Shown here one piece after another: positions 1 through 8,585 of a stretch of 64,000 nucleotides of DNA (positions within the stretch are counted from its first letter, which is position 1; each line of letters starts with the position of its first letter). The DNA comes from Stutzerimonas balearica DSM 6083 (lineage in GTDB: Bacteria > Pseudomonadota > Gammaproteobacteria > Pseudomonadales > Pseudomonadaceae). The notes under the pieces were generated by a model. It searched no databases and was not told the origin of the DNA. It worked only from the letters and a program-made list of their open reading frames with translations. Location of the stretch: contig NZ_CP007511.1 of the NCBI RefSeq assembly GCF_000818015.1, forward strand, positions 4,315,501-4,379,500. The letters run 5' to 3'. The translations under genes were made by a program, and so were the position numbers.

Positions 1-674
1 TCCTCGAGTTCGTCAAACCGAAGCTGGCCGAACAGGGCGTGGGGCTGAACGTGAAGGTCTTCACCGACTATGTGCAGCCGAACATCCAGGTCGCCGAGAA
101 GCGTCTGGACGCCAACTTCTTCCAGCACCAGCCGTACCTCGACGAGTTCAACAAGGGCAAGGGCACCGAGCTGGTCAGCGTCGCCGGCGTGCACATCGAG
201 CCGTTCGGCGCCTACTCGAGCAAGCTCAAATCGCTGGAAGAACTGCCCGACGGCGCCAACGTGGTGATCCCCAATGACGCCACCAATGGCGGCCGCGCCC
301 TGCTGCTGCTGGCCAAGGCCGGCGTGATCACGCTCAAGGATGGCGCCGGCATCACCGCCACGCCGAAGGACATCGCCGAAAACCCCAAGCACATCAAGGT
401 GCGTGAGCTGGAAGCCGCGACCCTGCCGCGCGTGCTGACCCAGGTCGATCTGGCGCTGATCAACACCAACTATGCGCTGGAAGCCAAGCTGAACCCGACC
501 CAGGACGCCCTGGTGATCGAAGGCAGCGACTCGCCCTACGTGAACATCCTCGTCGCCCGCCCGGACAACAAGGACAGCGGCGCCATGCAGAAACTGGCCG
601 CCGCGCTGCACAGCGAAGAGGTGCGCCAGTTCATCAACGAGAAGTACAAGGGCGCCGTCGTCCCGGCGTTCTGA
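1..674 (+). CDS. metQ: MetQ/NlpA-family methionine ABC transporter substrate-binding protein (5' end outside window)
   Basis: The frame is open from base 3 at the window edge, so only the C-terminal ~223 residues are present; signal peptide and lipobox lie outside. The protein matches the NlpA/MetQ lipoprotein family: 'FTDYVQPN', 'DANFFQHQPYLD' and 'IPNDATNGGRALLLL' are hallmark segments. The family binds methionine in the periplasm and hands it to the MetNI importer. The GTG at 39 is internal, because the upstream codons (LEFVKPKLAEQG) also fit the family. A rho-independent terminator follows 27 bp downstream, so this is the last gene of its operon. Ligand assignment is by family only; paralogues may bind other amino acids. 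Confidence 0.88.
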   Translation, partial: LEFVKPKLAEQGVGLNVKVFTDYVQPNIQVAEKRLDANFFQHQPYLDEFNKGKGTELVSVAGVHIEPFGAYSSKLKSLEELPDGANVVIPNDATNGGRALLLLAKAGVITLKDGAGITATPKDIAENPKHIKVRELEAATLPRVLTQVDLALINTNYALEAKLNPTQDALVIEGSDSPYVNILVARPDNKDSGAMQKLAAALHSEEVRQFINEKYKGAVVPAF

Positions 675-701
675 TCGGCGCCAGCCACCCGCGATGCCCA
701 G

Positions 702-733
702 GGCCCCGGAAGCGATTCCGGGGCCTTTTTTTT
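702..733 (+). terminator. Rho-independent terminator after metQ
   Basis: A perfect 9-bp GC-rich stem (ggccccgga / tccggggcc) with a 6-nt loop is followed by eight T residues (726-733). It sits 27 bp after the metQ stop codon. Confidence 0.93.
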
Positions 734-906
734 CCGATCGCCTTCCATGAGGCCAGCCTTGCGTGCCGCAACGGGCCGGCGACCTGCGTGCGAAAGCAGA
801 TGCCCGGCACGGCACCGCCGCCCAGGGGAGCGGCGACGCGCGTGCCGGCTCGCTCCGCGCGCGCAGCGGCTGCCATAATCGAGGGCCTGATCGCGGAGTC
901 ATCGCC

Positions 907-1845
907 ATGCAGATCGACGAAGAGCTGACCCTGAAAAAGCTCGAGGTCTTCCTCACCTTCATGCGCAGCTGCAACATGGGCAAGGCCGCGGCGGAGCTCA
1001 ACACCAGCAATGTCAGCGTGCACCGCGCCATTCACTCGCTGGAAAGCGCCCTGCGCTGCCCGCTGTTCAAGCGCGAGGGGCGCAACCTGCTCCCGCTGGA
1101 AAGCGCCTTCGTCCTCGAGGAACGTGCCCAGCAGCTGGTCAAGGACGTGCTCGAGACGGTGCGCCGCACCCGCGAAGCGGCCGGCTTCTCCGCCGAGCGC
1201 TTCAAGCTCGGCGCGCTCTATTCGTTGACGGTCAAGACCGTGCCGCAGCTGATCATGGGCCTGAAGCTGCGCCGCAGCGAACTCAACATCGACCTGATCC
1301 TCGGCTCCAACGTCGACCTGCTCTACAAGCTGAAGAACATGGAGCTGGATGCGATCCTGGTGTCGCTCAACGAGAGCGTCGCCGACCCCGACTGCGAGCA
1401 GGTCGAGCTGTTCTCCGACGACATCTTTCTCGCCGCACCAGCCGATTCGCCCTTTGCCGAGCAGGCCGAGGTCGATCTCAGTGATCTGCGCGACGCCACC
1501 TTCATCACCCTGTCGCAGGGCTTCGCCACCCATCAGGACGGCCGGCGGGTGTTCGAGCTGGCCGGCTTCGAACCCAAGGTGGCGATGCAGGTGAACGACA
1601 TCTTCACCCTGCTCAGCATGGTCAATTCCGGGGTCGGCTACGCCCTGCTGCCGGGGCGCGTGGGCATGGTCTACGAATCGCGGGTGCGGCTGATCCCGCT
1701 GCAGGCGCGTTATCACCTGCAACAGCACATCGGCGTGGTGTTCCTCAAGGCCAAGGAGCGCGACCCCAACCTGCTGGCGCTGCTCGCCGAATGCCGGATG
1801 TATGCGCGGCGTGCGCTGGAGCACAACGGCCACGGCACACCGTAG
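907..1845 (+). CDS. mdcR: LysR-family transcriptional regulator, probable malonate utilisation regulator MdcR
   Basis: 312-residue LysR-type regulator. N-terminal winged HTH (about residues 5-65, 'NTSNVSVHRAIHSLE'), then a LysR substrate-binding domain (about 90-300). ATG 907 is chosen because the family begins 'DEELTLKKLEVF'; the upstream in-frame extension from 763 is low-complexity and unlike the family. The HTH reads SNVSVHRAIHSLE, where most LysR proteins have a T/S-P-V-S-R-R pattern; this is typical of MdcR-like proteins. In related Pseudomonas the gene accompanies mdc/mad genes and activates them in response to malonate. Here it is convergent with the cluster and separated from it by dadA. 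The stop codon lies inside a palindromic repeat. Function is inferred from family and context. Confidence 0.8.
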   Translation: MQIDEELTLKKLEVFLTFMRSCNMGKAAAELNTSNVSVHRAIHSLESALRCPLFKREGRNLLPLESAFVLEERAQQLVKDVLETVRRTREAAGFSAERFKLGALYSLTVKTVPQLIMGLKLRRSELNIDLILGSNVDLLYKLKNMELDAILVSLNESVADPDCEQVELFSDDIFLAAPADSPFAEQAEVDLSDLRDATFITLSQGFATHQDGRRVFELAGFEPKVAMQVNDIFTLLSMVNSGVGYALLPGRVGMVYESRVRLIPLQARYHLQQHIGVVFLKAKERDPNLLALLAECRMYARRALEHNGHGTP

Positions 1846-2240
1846 GGTGGAAAACCCGCGCAGCGGTTTTCCACGCGTCGCCATAAGGCCAGCCGGATCG
1901 GGGGATCGTTGCCGGGCGGTGGAAGAGGCTTCGCCGTCTTCCACCCTACATCCGCTGTGTTGGGCAACATAGGGTGGATAACGCGAAGCTTATCCACGCA
2001 GCCGTTCGCAACGTCGCAGGATCACGATGACGCCGATGCCTCGTGTGGATGCTCAACGCAAAGGTGGAAGAGGCTTCGCCGTCTTCCACCCTACGTCCGC
2101 GGTGTTGGGCAAACGTAGGGTGGATAACGCGAAGCTTATCCACGCAGCCTTTCGCAACGTCGCAGGATCACGATGACGCCGATGCCTCGTGTGGATGCTC
2201 AACGCCACGGTGGAAGAGGCTTCGCCGTCTTCCACCCTAC
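1842..2240. repeat. REP-like palindromes arranged as a ~146-bp tandem repeat
   Basis: The 405-bp gap between mdcR and dadA contains no gene. It holds palindromes of the type gtagggtgga...tccaccctac. A 32-bp element (ggtggaagag...ccaccctac) starts at 1918, 2063 and 2209, i.e. every 145-146 bp. The spacer (second palindrome 'gtagggtggataacgcg' plus a 'cgcaggatcacgatgacg' stretch) is nearly identical in both intervals. A further palindrome at 1842-1873 overlaps the mdcR stop codon. Related palindromes recur at 3.9 kb and 12.8 kb. Confidence 0.9.
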
Positions 2241-2250
2241 GACAGCATGA

Positions 2251-3510
2251 CTAGGCGACGGCTGTCTGCCCGGATGCCACCGGAGCCGGCCGGCCCAGGC
2301 TTTGCGCTACCACGTCACCTACCATGTCCGCGGTGATCGCGCTCAGCGTCCAGCCCAGGTGCCCGTGGCCGGTGTTGTAGAACACGCACGGCGAGCTACC
2401 GCGGCCGACCTTGGGCATCATGTTCGGCATCATCGGGCGCAGGCCGGCCCAGGGCACCACGCTGCGGGTGTTGACGCCGGGGAAGCACTGGTTGACCCAC
2501 TCCACCAGCGGGCGGATGCGATCGGCACGGATGTCGCGGTTGTGGCCGTTGAACTCGGCGGTGCCGGCGACGCGGAAGCGGTCGTCGCCAAGGCGGCTGC
2601 TGACCAGCTTGGTTTCGTCATCGAGCAGGCTGACCGTCGGCGCCGAGGCGCGGCTGACTTCGTCCGTCAGGTTGACGGTGATCGAGTAGCCCTTGACCGG
2701 GTAGATGTTCACCCGGTCGCCGAGCTGGGCTGCCAGCGCACGGCTGGCGGTGCCGGCGCAGACCACCAGGCCGTCGAACTCCAGCCGCTCGTCACCGCCA
2801 ACGCCAGCGAGGATCACGCTGGCACGCTTGCCGTCGCTGGCCACCGACTTCACGTCGGCACCGTAGCGGCAGCGCACGCCGAGGCGTTCGATCGCCGTGG
2901 CCAGACCATAGGTGAACTTGTGGATGTCGCCGGTGGAATCGCATTCGGTGTAGTAGCCGCCGTAATAGGTGCCGGCCAGGGTCGGCTCGATGGCACGCAT
3001 TTCTTCCGGCGTCACGCTGCGTCGCGGCAGACCGCCTTCGGCAAGCAGGCGGGAAACCTCAGCGGCATGATCGAAGCCGGCCTTGTCGCGGTAGATATGC
3101 AGGATGCCCTTCTTCTTCAGGTCGAAGTCGATGCCTTCGGCTTCCGCCCAGGCGAACAGATGCTCGCGCGCGGCGATCGCCAGACGCGCGGTTTCGATGG
3201 TGTTCTTGCGGTAATTGGGGATCGAGCCGATGAATTCGGCGAACCAGGAGAGCTTGTGCCAGCTGGGCTTGGGGTTGACCAGCAGCGGCGCATCGCTCTT
3301 GAGCATCCACTTGAGGCCCTTGACGATCGTCGACCAGTGGTTCCAGACCTCGGCATTGGACGCCGACAGCTGGCCGCCATTGGCGAACGAGGTTTCCATC
3401 GCCGCGTAGCGGTGCTTTTCCAGCAGGGTCACCGAGAAGCCGCGCTTGGCCAGGGCATAGGCGGTGGTGACGCCGGTGATGCCGCCGCCGATGACTGCGA
3501 TTGTTTTCAT
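2251..3510 (-). CDS. dadA: D-amino-acid dehydrogenase small-subunit-like FAD oxidoreductase (DadA family)
   Basis: 419-residue flavoenzyme. It begins with a dinucleotide-binding fold 'VIGGGITGVTTAYALA' (residues 4-19) and ends with the family signature 'GHGHLGWTLSAITADMV'. DadA enzymes oxidatively deaminate D-amino acids to 2-oxo acids, passing electrons to the respiratory chain. ATG 3510 is the first codon of the Rossmann segment; upstream in-frame codons belong to the leader. The 5' leader is a tandem glycine riboswitch, so expression should respond to glycine; the physiological substrate may therefore be glycine or a D-amino acid linked to it. The gene is inserted between madM and mdcR. 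No partner catabolic alanine racemase gene is adjacent, unlike classical dadAX. Confidence 0.85.
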   Translation of the reverse strand: MKTIAVIGGGITGVTTAYALAKRGFSVTLLEKHRYAAMETSFANGGQLSASNAEVWNHWSTIVKGLKWMLKSDAPLLVNPKPSWHKLSWFAEFIGSIPNYRKNTIETARLAIAAREHLFAWAEAEGIDFDLKKKGILHIYRDKAGFDHAAEVSRLLAEGGLPRRSVTPEEMRAIEPTLAGTYYGGYYTECDSTGDIHKFTYGLATAIERLGVRCRYGADVKSVASDGKRASVILAGVGGDERLEFDGLVVCAGTASRALAAQLGDRVNIYPVKGYSITVNLTDEVSRASAPTVSLLDDETKLVSSRLGDDRFRVAGTAEFNGHNRDIRADRIRPLVEWVNQCFPGVNTRSVVPWAGLRPMMPNMMPKVGRGSSPCVFYNTGHGHLGWTLSAITADMVGDVVAQSLGRPAPVASGQTAVA

Positions 3511-3569
3511 TGTTGCGCTCCAGAACGTCGAGGGGTCATAGCCCGTGCGCCCAACGCGCGGCGGGCGCC

Positions 3570-3751
3570 CCCTCTGTTCTGGACCTGAGAGATTCACGAG
3601 CGCATGACGGCTCGCTTGCTCCTTCGGTGCGCCCGGCGACGAAAACCGGGCGGCTCTTCAGAGTGTCAGCAGTGATAGCGGTCCTTTTGCCTGAGAGTTT
3701 CCGGGGCGGTTGCTCCTTCGGCGCTGCCATGCGGCAGTCTCTCCCGCTAGC
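3570..3751 (-). promoter_or_regulatory. Tandem glycine riboswitch upstream of dadA
   Basis: On the minus strand two aptamer-like blocks occur in order. Block 1 (about 3750-3680) contains GCGGGAGAGACTGC, GCCGAAGGAGCAA and AACTCTCAGGCAAAAGGAC. Block 2 (about 3665-3571) contains GCACCGAAGGAGCAAGC and ATCTCTCAGGTCCAGAACAGAG. These are conserved strings of the gcvT/glycine riboswitch, including the short linker between aptamers. The element ends about 60 nt before the dadA start. Whether glycine turns expression on or off cannot be read reliably from sequence; most known glycine riboswitches are ON switches. Confidence 0.9.
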
Positions 3752-3893
3752 ACATCGACCCGCGCCCGCTGCCTGCGGCAATCGGTCGCGAATCGAGGGT
3801 TACCCTGCCAGAAAAAACCGCCGCTGTAACCCCCCGGCTTTGGCCCGGGGCCACACGGCGCTCTGGCGGGCCTGTGCCAGGGCGTGTAGCCGC

Positions 3894-4008
3894 CGTAGGG
3901 AGGATGGCCGCAGCCATCCACGCGGTGAGGGTTACGCGTGGAAAATCGCTGCGCGAGTTTTCCACCCTACGCATTCGTAGGGTGGAAAACGGCGCAGCCT
4001 TTTCCACC
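3894..4008. repeat. REP-like palindrome cluster between dadA leader and madM
   Basis: Three palindromic elements: ggatggccgcagccatcc near 3900, gcgtggaaaatcgctgcg...ttttccac at about 3935-3965, and gtagggtggaaaacgg...ccttttccacc at 3977-4008. They belong to the same sequence family as those at 1.9 kb and 12.8 kb. Being 15 bp downstream of the madM stop, they could also act as a transcript 3' end. The remaining bases between 3752 and 3893 show no gene. Confidence 0.8.
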
Positions 4009-4022
4009 TCTGCTGCTGCGTC

Positions 4023-4787
4023 TCAGCCGAGCAGCCCGCGCATGACGAAGAACAGCAGCGACGGCCCGAGCAGGCAGCCCAGCGCGGTATAGAACGCGGC
4101 GGTCAGACAGCCGTAGGGCACCAGCTTCGGATCGGTAGCCGCCAGGCCGCCGGCCACGCCGCTGGAGGTGCCGATCAGGCCGCCGAAGATCACCGCCGAG
4201 CGCGGGTTGTTCAGGCCGATCAGCGAGGCGACGAAGGGCGTGGCCACCATCACCAGGATCGCCTTGACCAGGCCGGCGGCGATCGACAGCGCCATCACCT
4301 CGGAGCTGGCGCCGATCGCCGCGCCGGTGACCGGGCCGACGATGTAGGTCACAGCGCCCGTGCCGATGGTGGTCAGGCTGACCGCATCGGTGTAGCCGAA
4401 GGCGATGGCCACTGCGACACCGGCGATGAAGGAGGAGAACACGCCGACGAACAGCGCCAGCACGCCCACCATCCCGGCGCGCTTGAGCTCTTCGACGCTG
4501 ACGCCGAAACCGGTGGCGACGATGGCGAAGTCACGCAGCATGGCGCCGCCGAGCAGGCCGATGCCGGAGAACAGGGCGATATCGACCAGGCCCTTCTGCC
4601 CGCCGGTGACCACGCCGCCGATGTAGGACAGCAACAGGCCGATGAGGATGGCGACTGCCGAGCCGTGCAGACGGCCCTTGGTGAGCTTGTCCGACAGCCA
4701 GTAGGACAGCCACATGGTTGCGCCGATGAGGGCGAAGCCGCTGATCATGCCGTAGCCGGTGACCACTTTCATGAGCGATTCGTACAT
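4023..4787 (-). CDS. madM: Malonate transporter subunit MadM
   Basis: 254-residue, strongly hydrophobic inner-membrane protein with several transmembrane helices and Gly-rich segments ('GAVTYIVGPVTGAAIGAS', 'GGLIGTSSGVAGGLAATD'). It matches the MadM subunit of the two-component malonate:Na+ symporter first described in Malonomonas. It starts 5 bp after the madL stop, so the two are translationally linked. It is the last gene of the minus-strand mdc operon. MadLM imports malonate for the decarboxylase encoded upstream. Confidence 0.93.
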   Translation of the reverse strand: MYESLMKVVTGYGMISGFALIGATMWLSYWLSDKLTKGRLHGSAVAILIGLLLSYIGGVVTGGQKGLVDIALFSGIGLLGGAMLRDFAIVATGFGVSVEELKRAGMVGVLALFVGVFSSFIAGVAVAIAFGYTDAVSLTTIGTGAVTYIVGPVTGAAIGASSEVMALSIAAGLVKAILVMVATPFVASLIGLNNPRSAVIFGGLIGTSSGVAGGLAATDPKLVPYGCLTAAFYTALGCLLGPSLLFFVMRGLLG

Positions 4788-4792
4788 GGCCG

Positions 4793-5206
4793 TTACCCCC
4801 GTGCGCTGCTGGTGGTGGGCTTGGCGGTGGCAACCGGCTCGGCCTCAGACTTTTTTCGGCCGATGCGGTCCAGCACCGGGACCAGGGCGAAGGCCAGAAC
4901 CACCGCGGCGATGCCGGCGAGAATCGCCATCGGGCCGCCGGACAGCGCGCCGTAGACGTTCTGCTGCGCGGCCATGGCGACCACGATCGGGATGTAGACG
5001 GCGCTCCAGAACTTCACGCCCTGTTCGGTTTCCGGCTTGAACAGGCCGCGGTTCTTCAGGTAACTGCCGACGAGGATGAGCAGCACCATGGCGATGCCGA
5101 CGCCACCGACGTTGGCCGGTACGCCGATCAGCTTGCCGAGCAGCTCGCCGACGAAGATGCCGGTGAGGGTACACAAGGCCAGGAAGGCCACACCAAAGAT
5201 GATCAT
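4793..5206 (-). CDS. madL: Malonate transporter subunit MadL
   Basis: 137-residue membrane protein with about four predicted hydrophobic helices. The N-terminus 'MIIFGVAFLALCTL' and the 'GVPANVGGVGIAMVLLIL' segment are typical of MadL, the small partner of MadM in the malonate/sodium symporter. It lies between mdcH and madM. A 117-bp gap separates it from mdcH, larger than other gaps in the operon, so a secondary promoter is possible but none is obvious. The C-terminal tail is Ala/Thr-rich and cytoplasmic-looking. Confidence 0.93.
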   Translation of the reverse strand: MIIFGVAFLALCTLTGIFVGELLGKLIGVPANVGGVGIAMVLLILVGSYLKNRGLFKPETEQGVKFWSAVYIPIVVAMAAQQNVYGALSGGPMAILAGIAAVVLAFALVPVLDRIGRKKSEAEPVATAKPTTSSARG

Positions 5207-5323
5207 TGTTCTTGTCCTTTTGGTTGCGCCGGCCTGCAGAGGGCGTGGCGCGTGTTGTCGAGGTCGTTGTTGTTATCCGTCGATCAGCGGGCGAGTCAGG
5301 CGAACGCGCCCTTATGCACGTGT

Positions 5324-6250
5324 TTATCGGCTCTGGCTGCCCTCCTGACGCAGCAAGGCGTCCAGTGTGTCGAGCCGGGCGCCGTCGAAGGCGGCCAGCG
5401 TACCCTGTTCGAAAACCCGCCGCGCCAGGCCGGTCAGCACCTGGCCCGGAGGCAGTTCGATCTGCAGCCGCACCCCGCGTTCGTAGGCGGTGCGCAGGGT
5501 GCCGTGCCAGTCGACGACGCGGCACATGTTGAAGGCCAGGTCGTCGCGCAGGCGCTCGCTATCGAATATCGGGCGTGCGGACGAGCTGCTCAGATAGCGA
5601 ATTTGCGGAGCGCGCAGGCTGACGCCGGCGAAGGCTTCGGCCAGCCCACGCGCCGGCTGCTCGAGCAGCACGCAATGCGACGGCACGCTCATCGCCAGAC
5701 GCCGCGCACAGGAGGCACCGAGGGCCTTGGCGCGGGCGGCGACCGCGGCCATGGCGGCGTCGCTGCCGGCGATGACGAGCTGGTTGTCGGCGTTGATATT
5801 GGCCAGGTAGGCGGGCTCCGCGACCTCCGTCAGCAGGCCCTCGACCGTGCTCAGCGACAGACCGAGGATGGCGGTCATGCCATAGCCGTGCGGGTAGGCC
5901 TGCTGCATCAGCTCGCCACGCAGCGAGACCAGCCGCACCGCGTCGCGATAGTCCAGCGTCCCGGCGACCACCGCCGCGGCATAGGCGCCGATGGACAGCC
6001 CGGCGACATAATCCGGGCGCTGGCCATCGCGCATCAGCAGCCGCGCTCCGGCGACCCCGGCGATCAGCAGGCAGAGCTGTACGGCACGGGTCGATTGCAA
6101 CGCTTCGGCCGAATCGAGCAGCAGCGCATCCTCGCCGAGCACCGCACTGGCCTGCGCCAGGCATTCGAGGACTTCAGGCTCCTGCGGCAGACACTGGAGC
6201 ATGCCGGGCTTCTGCGCGCCCTGACCAGGAAAGGCGAACAGGCTGCTCAT
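5324..6250 (-). CDS. mdcH: Malonate decarboxylase malonyl-CoA:ACP transacylase subunit
   Basis: 308-residue FabD-like malonyltransferase. The N-terminal 'FAFPGQGAQKPGM' and the active-site 'GLSIGAYAA' (nucleophile Ser) are acyltransferase hallmarks, and 'VPSHCVLLE' carries the catalytic-type His. In malonate decarboxylase maturation MdcH loads malonyl onto the thiol of the ACP subunit's prosthetic group. ATG 6250 is chosen because it overlaps the mdcG stop by 4 nt (ATGA) and starts directly at the FabD motif; the longer in-frame extension is Arg-rich shadow sequence. Confidence 0.92.
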   Translation of the reverse strand: MSSLFAFPGQGAQKPGMLQCLPQEPEVLECLAQASAVLGEDALLLDSAEALQSTRAVQLCLLIAGVAGARLLMRDGQRPDYVAGLSIGAYAAAVVAGTLDYRDAVRLVSLRGELMQQAYPHGYGMTAILGLSLSTVEGLLTEVAEPAYLANINADNQLVIAGSDAAMAAVAARAKALGASCARRLAMSVPSHCVLLEQPARGLAEAFAGVSLRAPQIRYLSSSSARPIFDSERLRDDLAFNMCRVVDWHGTLRTAYERGVRLQIELPPGQVLTGLARRVFEQGTLAAFDGARLDTLDALLRQEGSQSR

Positions 6251-6864
6251 GCCGCACGCTCCGCTTGCCAGGGATCGCTCACCAGACGCGGTCCTTCGGC
6301 AGCCTTGACCAGCACCCGCGCGGCGCCGCCGGCCCATTCGCCGAGCGCCACACCGCCCAGCGGAGTTTCCAGTTGCAGGTCGACGCGGCAGGCGCGACCT
6401 TCCAGCAGCTGCAACAGTGGACGCGCCTCGCTGCGTGGCAGCGGGCGCTCGGCCCTGAGCAGCAGGTCCAGATCGCTGTCCGGGTGCGCCGTCGGCAGCC
6501 CGGTGGCGAGCTGAAAACCCGCCGAGCCGGTAACGCCCCAGGCGTGGCCCAGCGCATCGAGCAAGGGGCGTAGCTCGGCCAGCACGCGAAACACCGGCAG
6601 ATCCTCAGTGGCCCGACGACCGAGCAGTTCTTCCGGCGCCAACCGATGAGCGATCGCCTCGACCGGCATCAGCGCGGCCAGGCGTTGATCACGCGTCGCC
6701 CCGCGCAACCCGACCGCAACCAGGCCGGCGGCCACACGCGCACGCCGCACCACCACCGGCTGGCCAGCGGCGAGCACAGCGACCGCCCAGGCTGGCGCAT
6801 CGGTCGGCAGCTGTGCCGGGGTCATGCCCCAGAGCAGGTCGTGGGGGCGAGGTGTGTCGTGCAT
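6247..6864 (-). CDS. mdcG: Malonate decarboxylase holo-ACP synthase (phosphoribosyl-dephospho-CoA transferase)
   Basis: 205 residues. MdcG is a nucleotidyltransferase that attaches 2'-(5''-phosphoribosyl)-3'-dephospho-CoA, made by MdcB, to a serine of the MdcC acyl carrier protein. The nucleotidyltransferase signature is visible as 'GSAGFQLATG...DSDLDLLL', with the two metal-binding Asp residues in DSDLD. A good ribosome-binding site (GAGGAGG) precedes the ATG. The 72-bp gap to mdcE contains a CGACAACAACAAT linker. It overlaps mdcH by 4 nt. Confidence 0.9.
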   Translation of the reverse strand: MHDTPRPHDLLWGMTPAQLPTDAPAWAVAVLAAGQPVVVRRARVAAGLVAVGLRGATRDQRLAALMPVEAIAHRLAPEELLGRRATEDLPVFRVLAELRPLLDALGHAWGVTGSAGFQLATGLPTAHPDSDLDLLLRAERPLPRSEARPLLQLLEGRACRVDLQLETPLGGVALGEWAGGAARVLVKAAEGPRLVSDPWQAERAA

Positions 6865-6936
6865 CTGCAGCCTCCTCGTAATTGTTGTTGTCGAGTCGCT
6901 GATCGCTGTGGCGAATAGGGCCGCGTCAGGTGTTCG

Positions 6937-7722
6937 CTACCACTGCGCGCGCAGCAGCTCGCGCACCCGCGACGACGCCTCGCGGTTCGGCGCGCCGAGG
7001 CGGCCGCGCAGGTCGCTGCTGTCGCCGATATCCACGACAGCCTTGGCGAGACAGTCGCGCACACGCGCCAGGTCGTCCGCCGAGGGCTGCTCGATGCTGT
7101 CCACCGAGAGGGTTTCCCAGAGCAGGCCGAGGGTCGCGTAGTTGTCGATGTCGTAGGCCATTGGCGGCACCGATTCGGCCAGGGCTTCCAGCTCCTCGAC
7201 GCTGCGCAGGGTGATGCGCGCCGCGGCGGCCTTGCCCATGGCGTGCACCATCACGCCCGGATCGCGCAGTGCGATGATCCGCTGGGCCTGATAACCGTGC
7301 GCGAGAAAGGCACCGGACATGGCCTTGCCCACCAGCAGCGCGATCACCGGGTGCCCGGCCAGCCGTGCGCGGGCATAGCCATCCACCGCACCGGCCAGCG
7401 CCTGGTGAATGCCCAGCGCCTCCTCGCGGCGGCCATAGGCCTGGCTCGGCACGTCGACCACGGCGACCAGCACACGCTTGTCCGCCTTGTCGCGATCGGC
7501 CGCGATCACCTCGTCCAGCGCCTGGCCCAGGGCCCAGCCTTCGAGCAGACCGACCTCGCCATTGCGCGCGCGCGGGAAGGGATTCTCGGCATCCGGCACC
7601 ACGGCGATATAGCGGGCGGCGCGCTCACCGAGCGTGCCGTCGACCACCTTCAGCGAGGCCGGATAGCCCGCCAGTGCCTGGCCGCCGGCCAGGGCTTGCA
7701 ACCAGTTCAGTCCACGGCTCAT
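6937..7722 (-). CDS. mdcE: Malonate decarboxylase gamma subunit
   Basis: 261 residues, crotonase/carboxyltransferase fold. Together with MdcD it forms the malonyl-S-ACP decarboxylase that releases CO2 and acetyl-S-ACP. Family features: 'VDVPSQAYGRREE' and 'VGKAMSGAFLAHGYQA', an oxyanion-hole-type glycine segment. It belongs to the biotin-independent type, since no biotin carrier or membrane decarboxylase genes occur here. Its start overlaps the mdcD stop by 4 nt, which suggests translational coupling and 1:1 production. Confidence 0.93.
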   Translation of the reverse strand: MSRGLNWLQALAGGQALAGYPASLKVVDGTLGERAARYIAVVPDAENPFPRARNGEVGLLEGWALGQALDEVIAADRDKADKRVLVAVVDVPSQAYGRREEALGIHQALAGAVDGYARARLAGHPVIALLVGKAMSGAFLAHGYQAQRIIALRDPGVMVHAMGKAAAARITLRSVEELEALAESVPPMAYDIDNYATLGLLWETLSVDSIEQPSADDLARVRDCLAKAVVDIGDSSDLRGRLGAPNREASSRVRELLRAQW

Positions 7723-8585
7723 TGGGCATCTCCTCTGTAGATGGCGCGCACGGCGGCAGCATCGAGCTGCGTGCGGGTATCGACGTCGGCCAGGCGCTGG
7801 AGGTACCAGGCGTGGCGGCGGCTGCGCGGCTGCAGTGGCTTGCCGAAGGCGAACAGTTCGTGCAGTTGCGCGCGGATGGCGTCGGTGTCGTCGGCGACGT
7901 AGGCGTCCACCAGCCCCGAGGCATAGCGCTGCTCGCCACCGGTCAGGCTCCAGATGAAGGGGCGGTCGCGGGAGTCGTACTCGTCGAGACCGGCTTCCTG
8001 CTCGATCACCTGCGGGCCGTTGAGACCGACGCGGGCCTCACGGGTAACGATCAGGTAGCTGCACAACCCGGCGGCGATGGACATGCCGCCGAAGCAGCCG
8101 ACGGAGCCGGCGACCACGCCGATCACCGGCTGGTAGTCGCGCAGTTCGACGATGGCCGCCTGGATTTCGGCGATGGCAGCCAGGCCCAGGTTGGCCTCCT
8201 GCAAACGCACGCCGCCGGTTTCCAGCAGGAGCACGGCGCGGGTCGGGATGCCGTTGCGGTTGTCTTCGGCAGCCAGCTCCAGCGCGCCGGCGATCTTCGC
8301 GCCGCCGACTTCCCCCATGCTGCCGCCCTGGAAGGCGCCTTCGATGGCGGCGATCACCGCCGGCTGGCCGTCAAGGGTGCCCTTGGCGACCACCACGCCG
8401 TCGTCGGCCTGGGTGACGATGCCCTGCTTCGGCAGCCAGGGCGAGGTGACGCGATTGAACGGATCGAGCAGTTCGCGGAAGCTGCCTTCGTCCAGCAGTG
8501 CGCGGGCACGCTGGCGGGCACCGAGTTCGACGAAGCTGCGCGACTCGAGTAAACGGGCCACGGTGTTAGCGGACACATCAGTCAT
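7719..8585 (-). CDS. mdcD: Malonate decarboxylase beta subunit
   Basis: 288-residue carboxyltransferase-type subunit. It contains 'GAFQGGSMGEVGGAKI' and 'GVVAGSVGCFGGMSIAAG', the glycine-rich oxyanion segments of this fold. It pairs with MdcE for decarboxylation of malonyl-ACP. It overlaps mdcC by 8 nt upstream and mdcE by 4 nt downstream, so the C-D-E block is tightly coupled. No missing residues or truncation are seen. Confidence 0.93.
   Translation of the reverse strand: MTDVSANTVARLLESRSFVELGARQRARALLDEGSFRELLDPFNRVTSPWLPKQGIVTQADDGVVVAKGTLDGQPAVIAAIEGAFQGGSMGEVGGAKIAGALELAAEDNRNGIPTRAVLLLETGGVRLQEANLGLAAIAEIQAAIVELRDYQPVIGVVAGSVGCFGGMSIAAGLCSYLIVTREARVGLNGPQVIEQEAGLDEYDSRDRPFIWSLTGGEQRYASGLVDAYVADDTDAIRAQLHELFAFGKPLQPRSRRHAWYLQRLADVDTRTQLDAAAVRAIYRGDAQ

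Noticed and set aside
634..1944. Long minus-strand open frame opposite mdcR
   Set aside because: Shadow of a GC-rich gene; His/Arg/Gln-rich composition without domains, while the opposite strand gives a clear LysR protein.
1918..2240. Evenly spaced repeats considered as a CRISPR array
   Set aside because: Spacers are nearly identical and over 100 bp long, repeats are palindromic REP types, and no cas gene is present.
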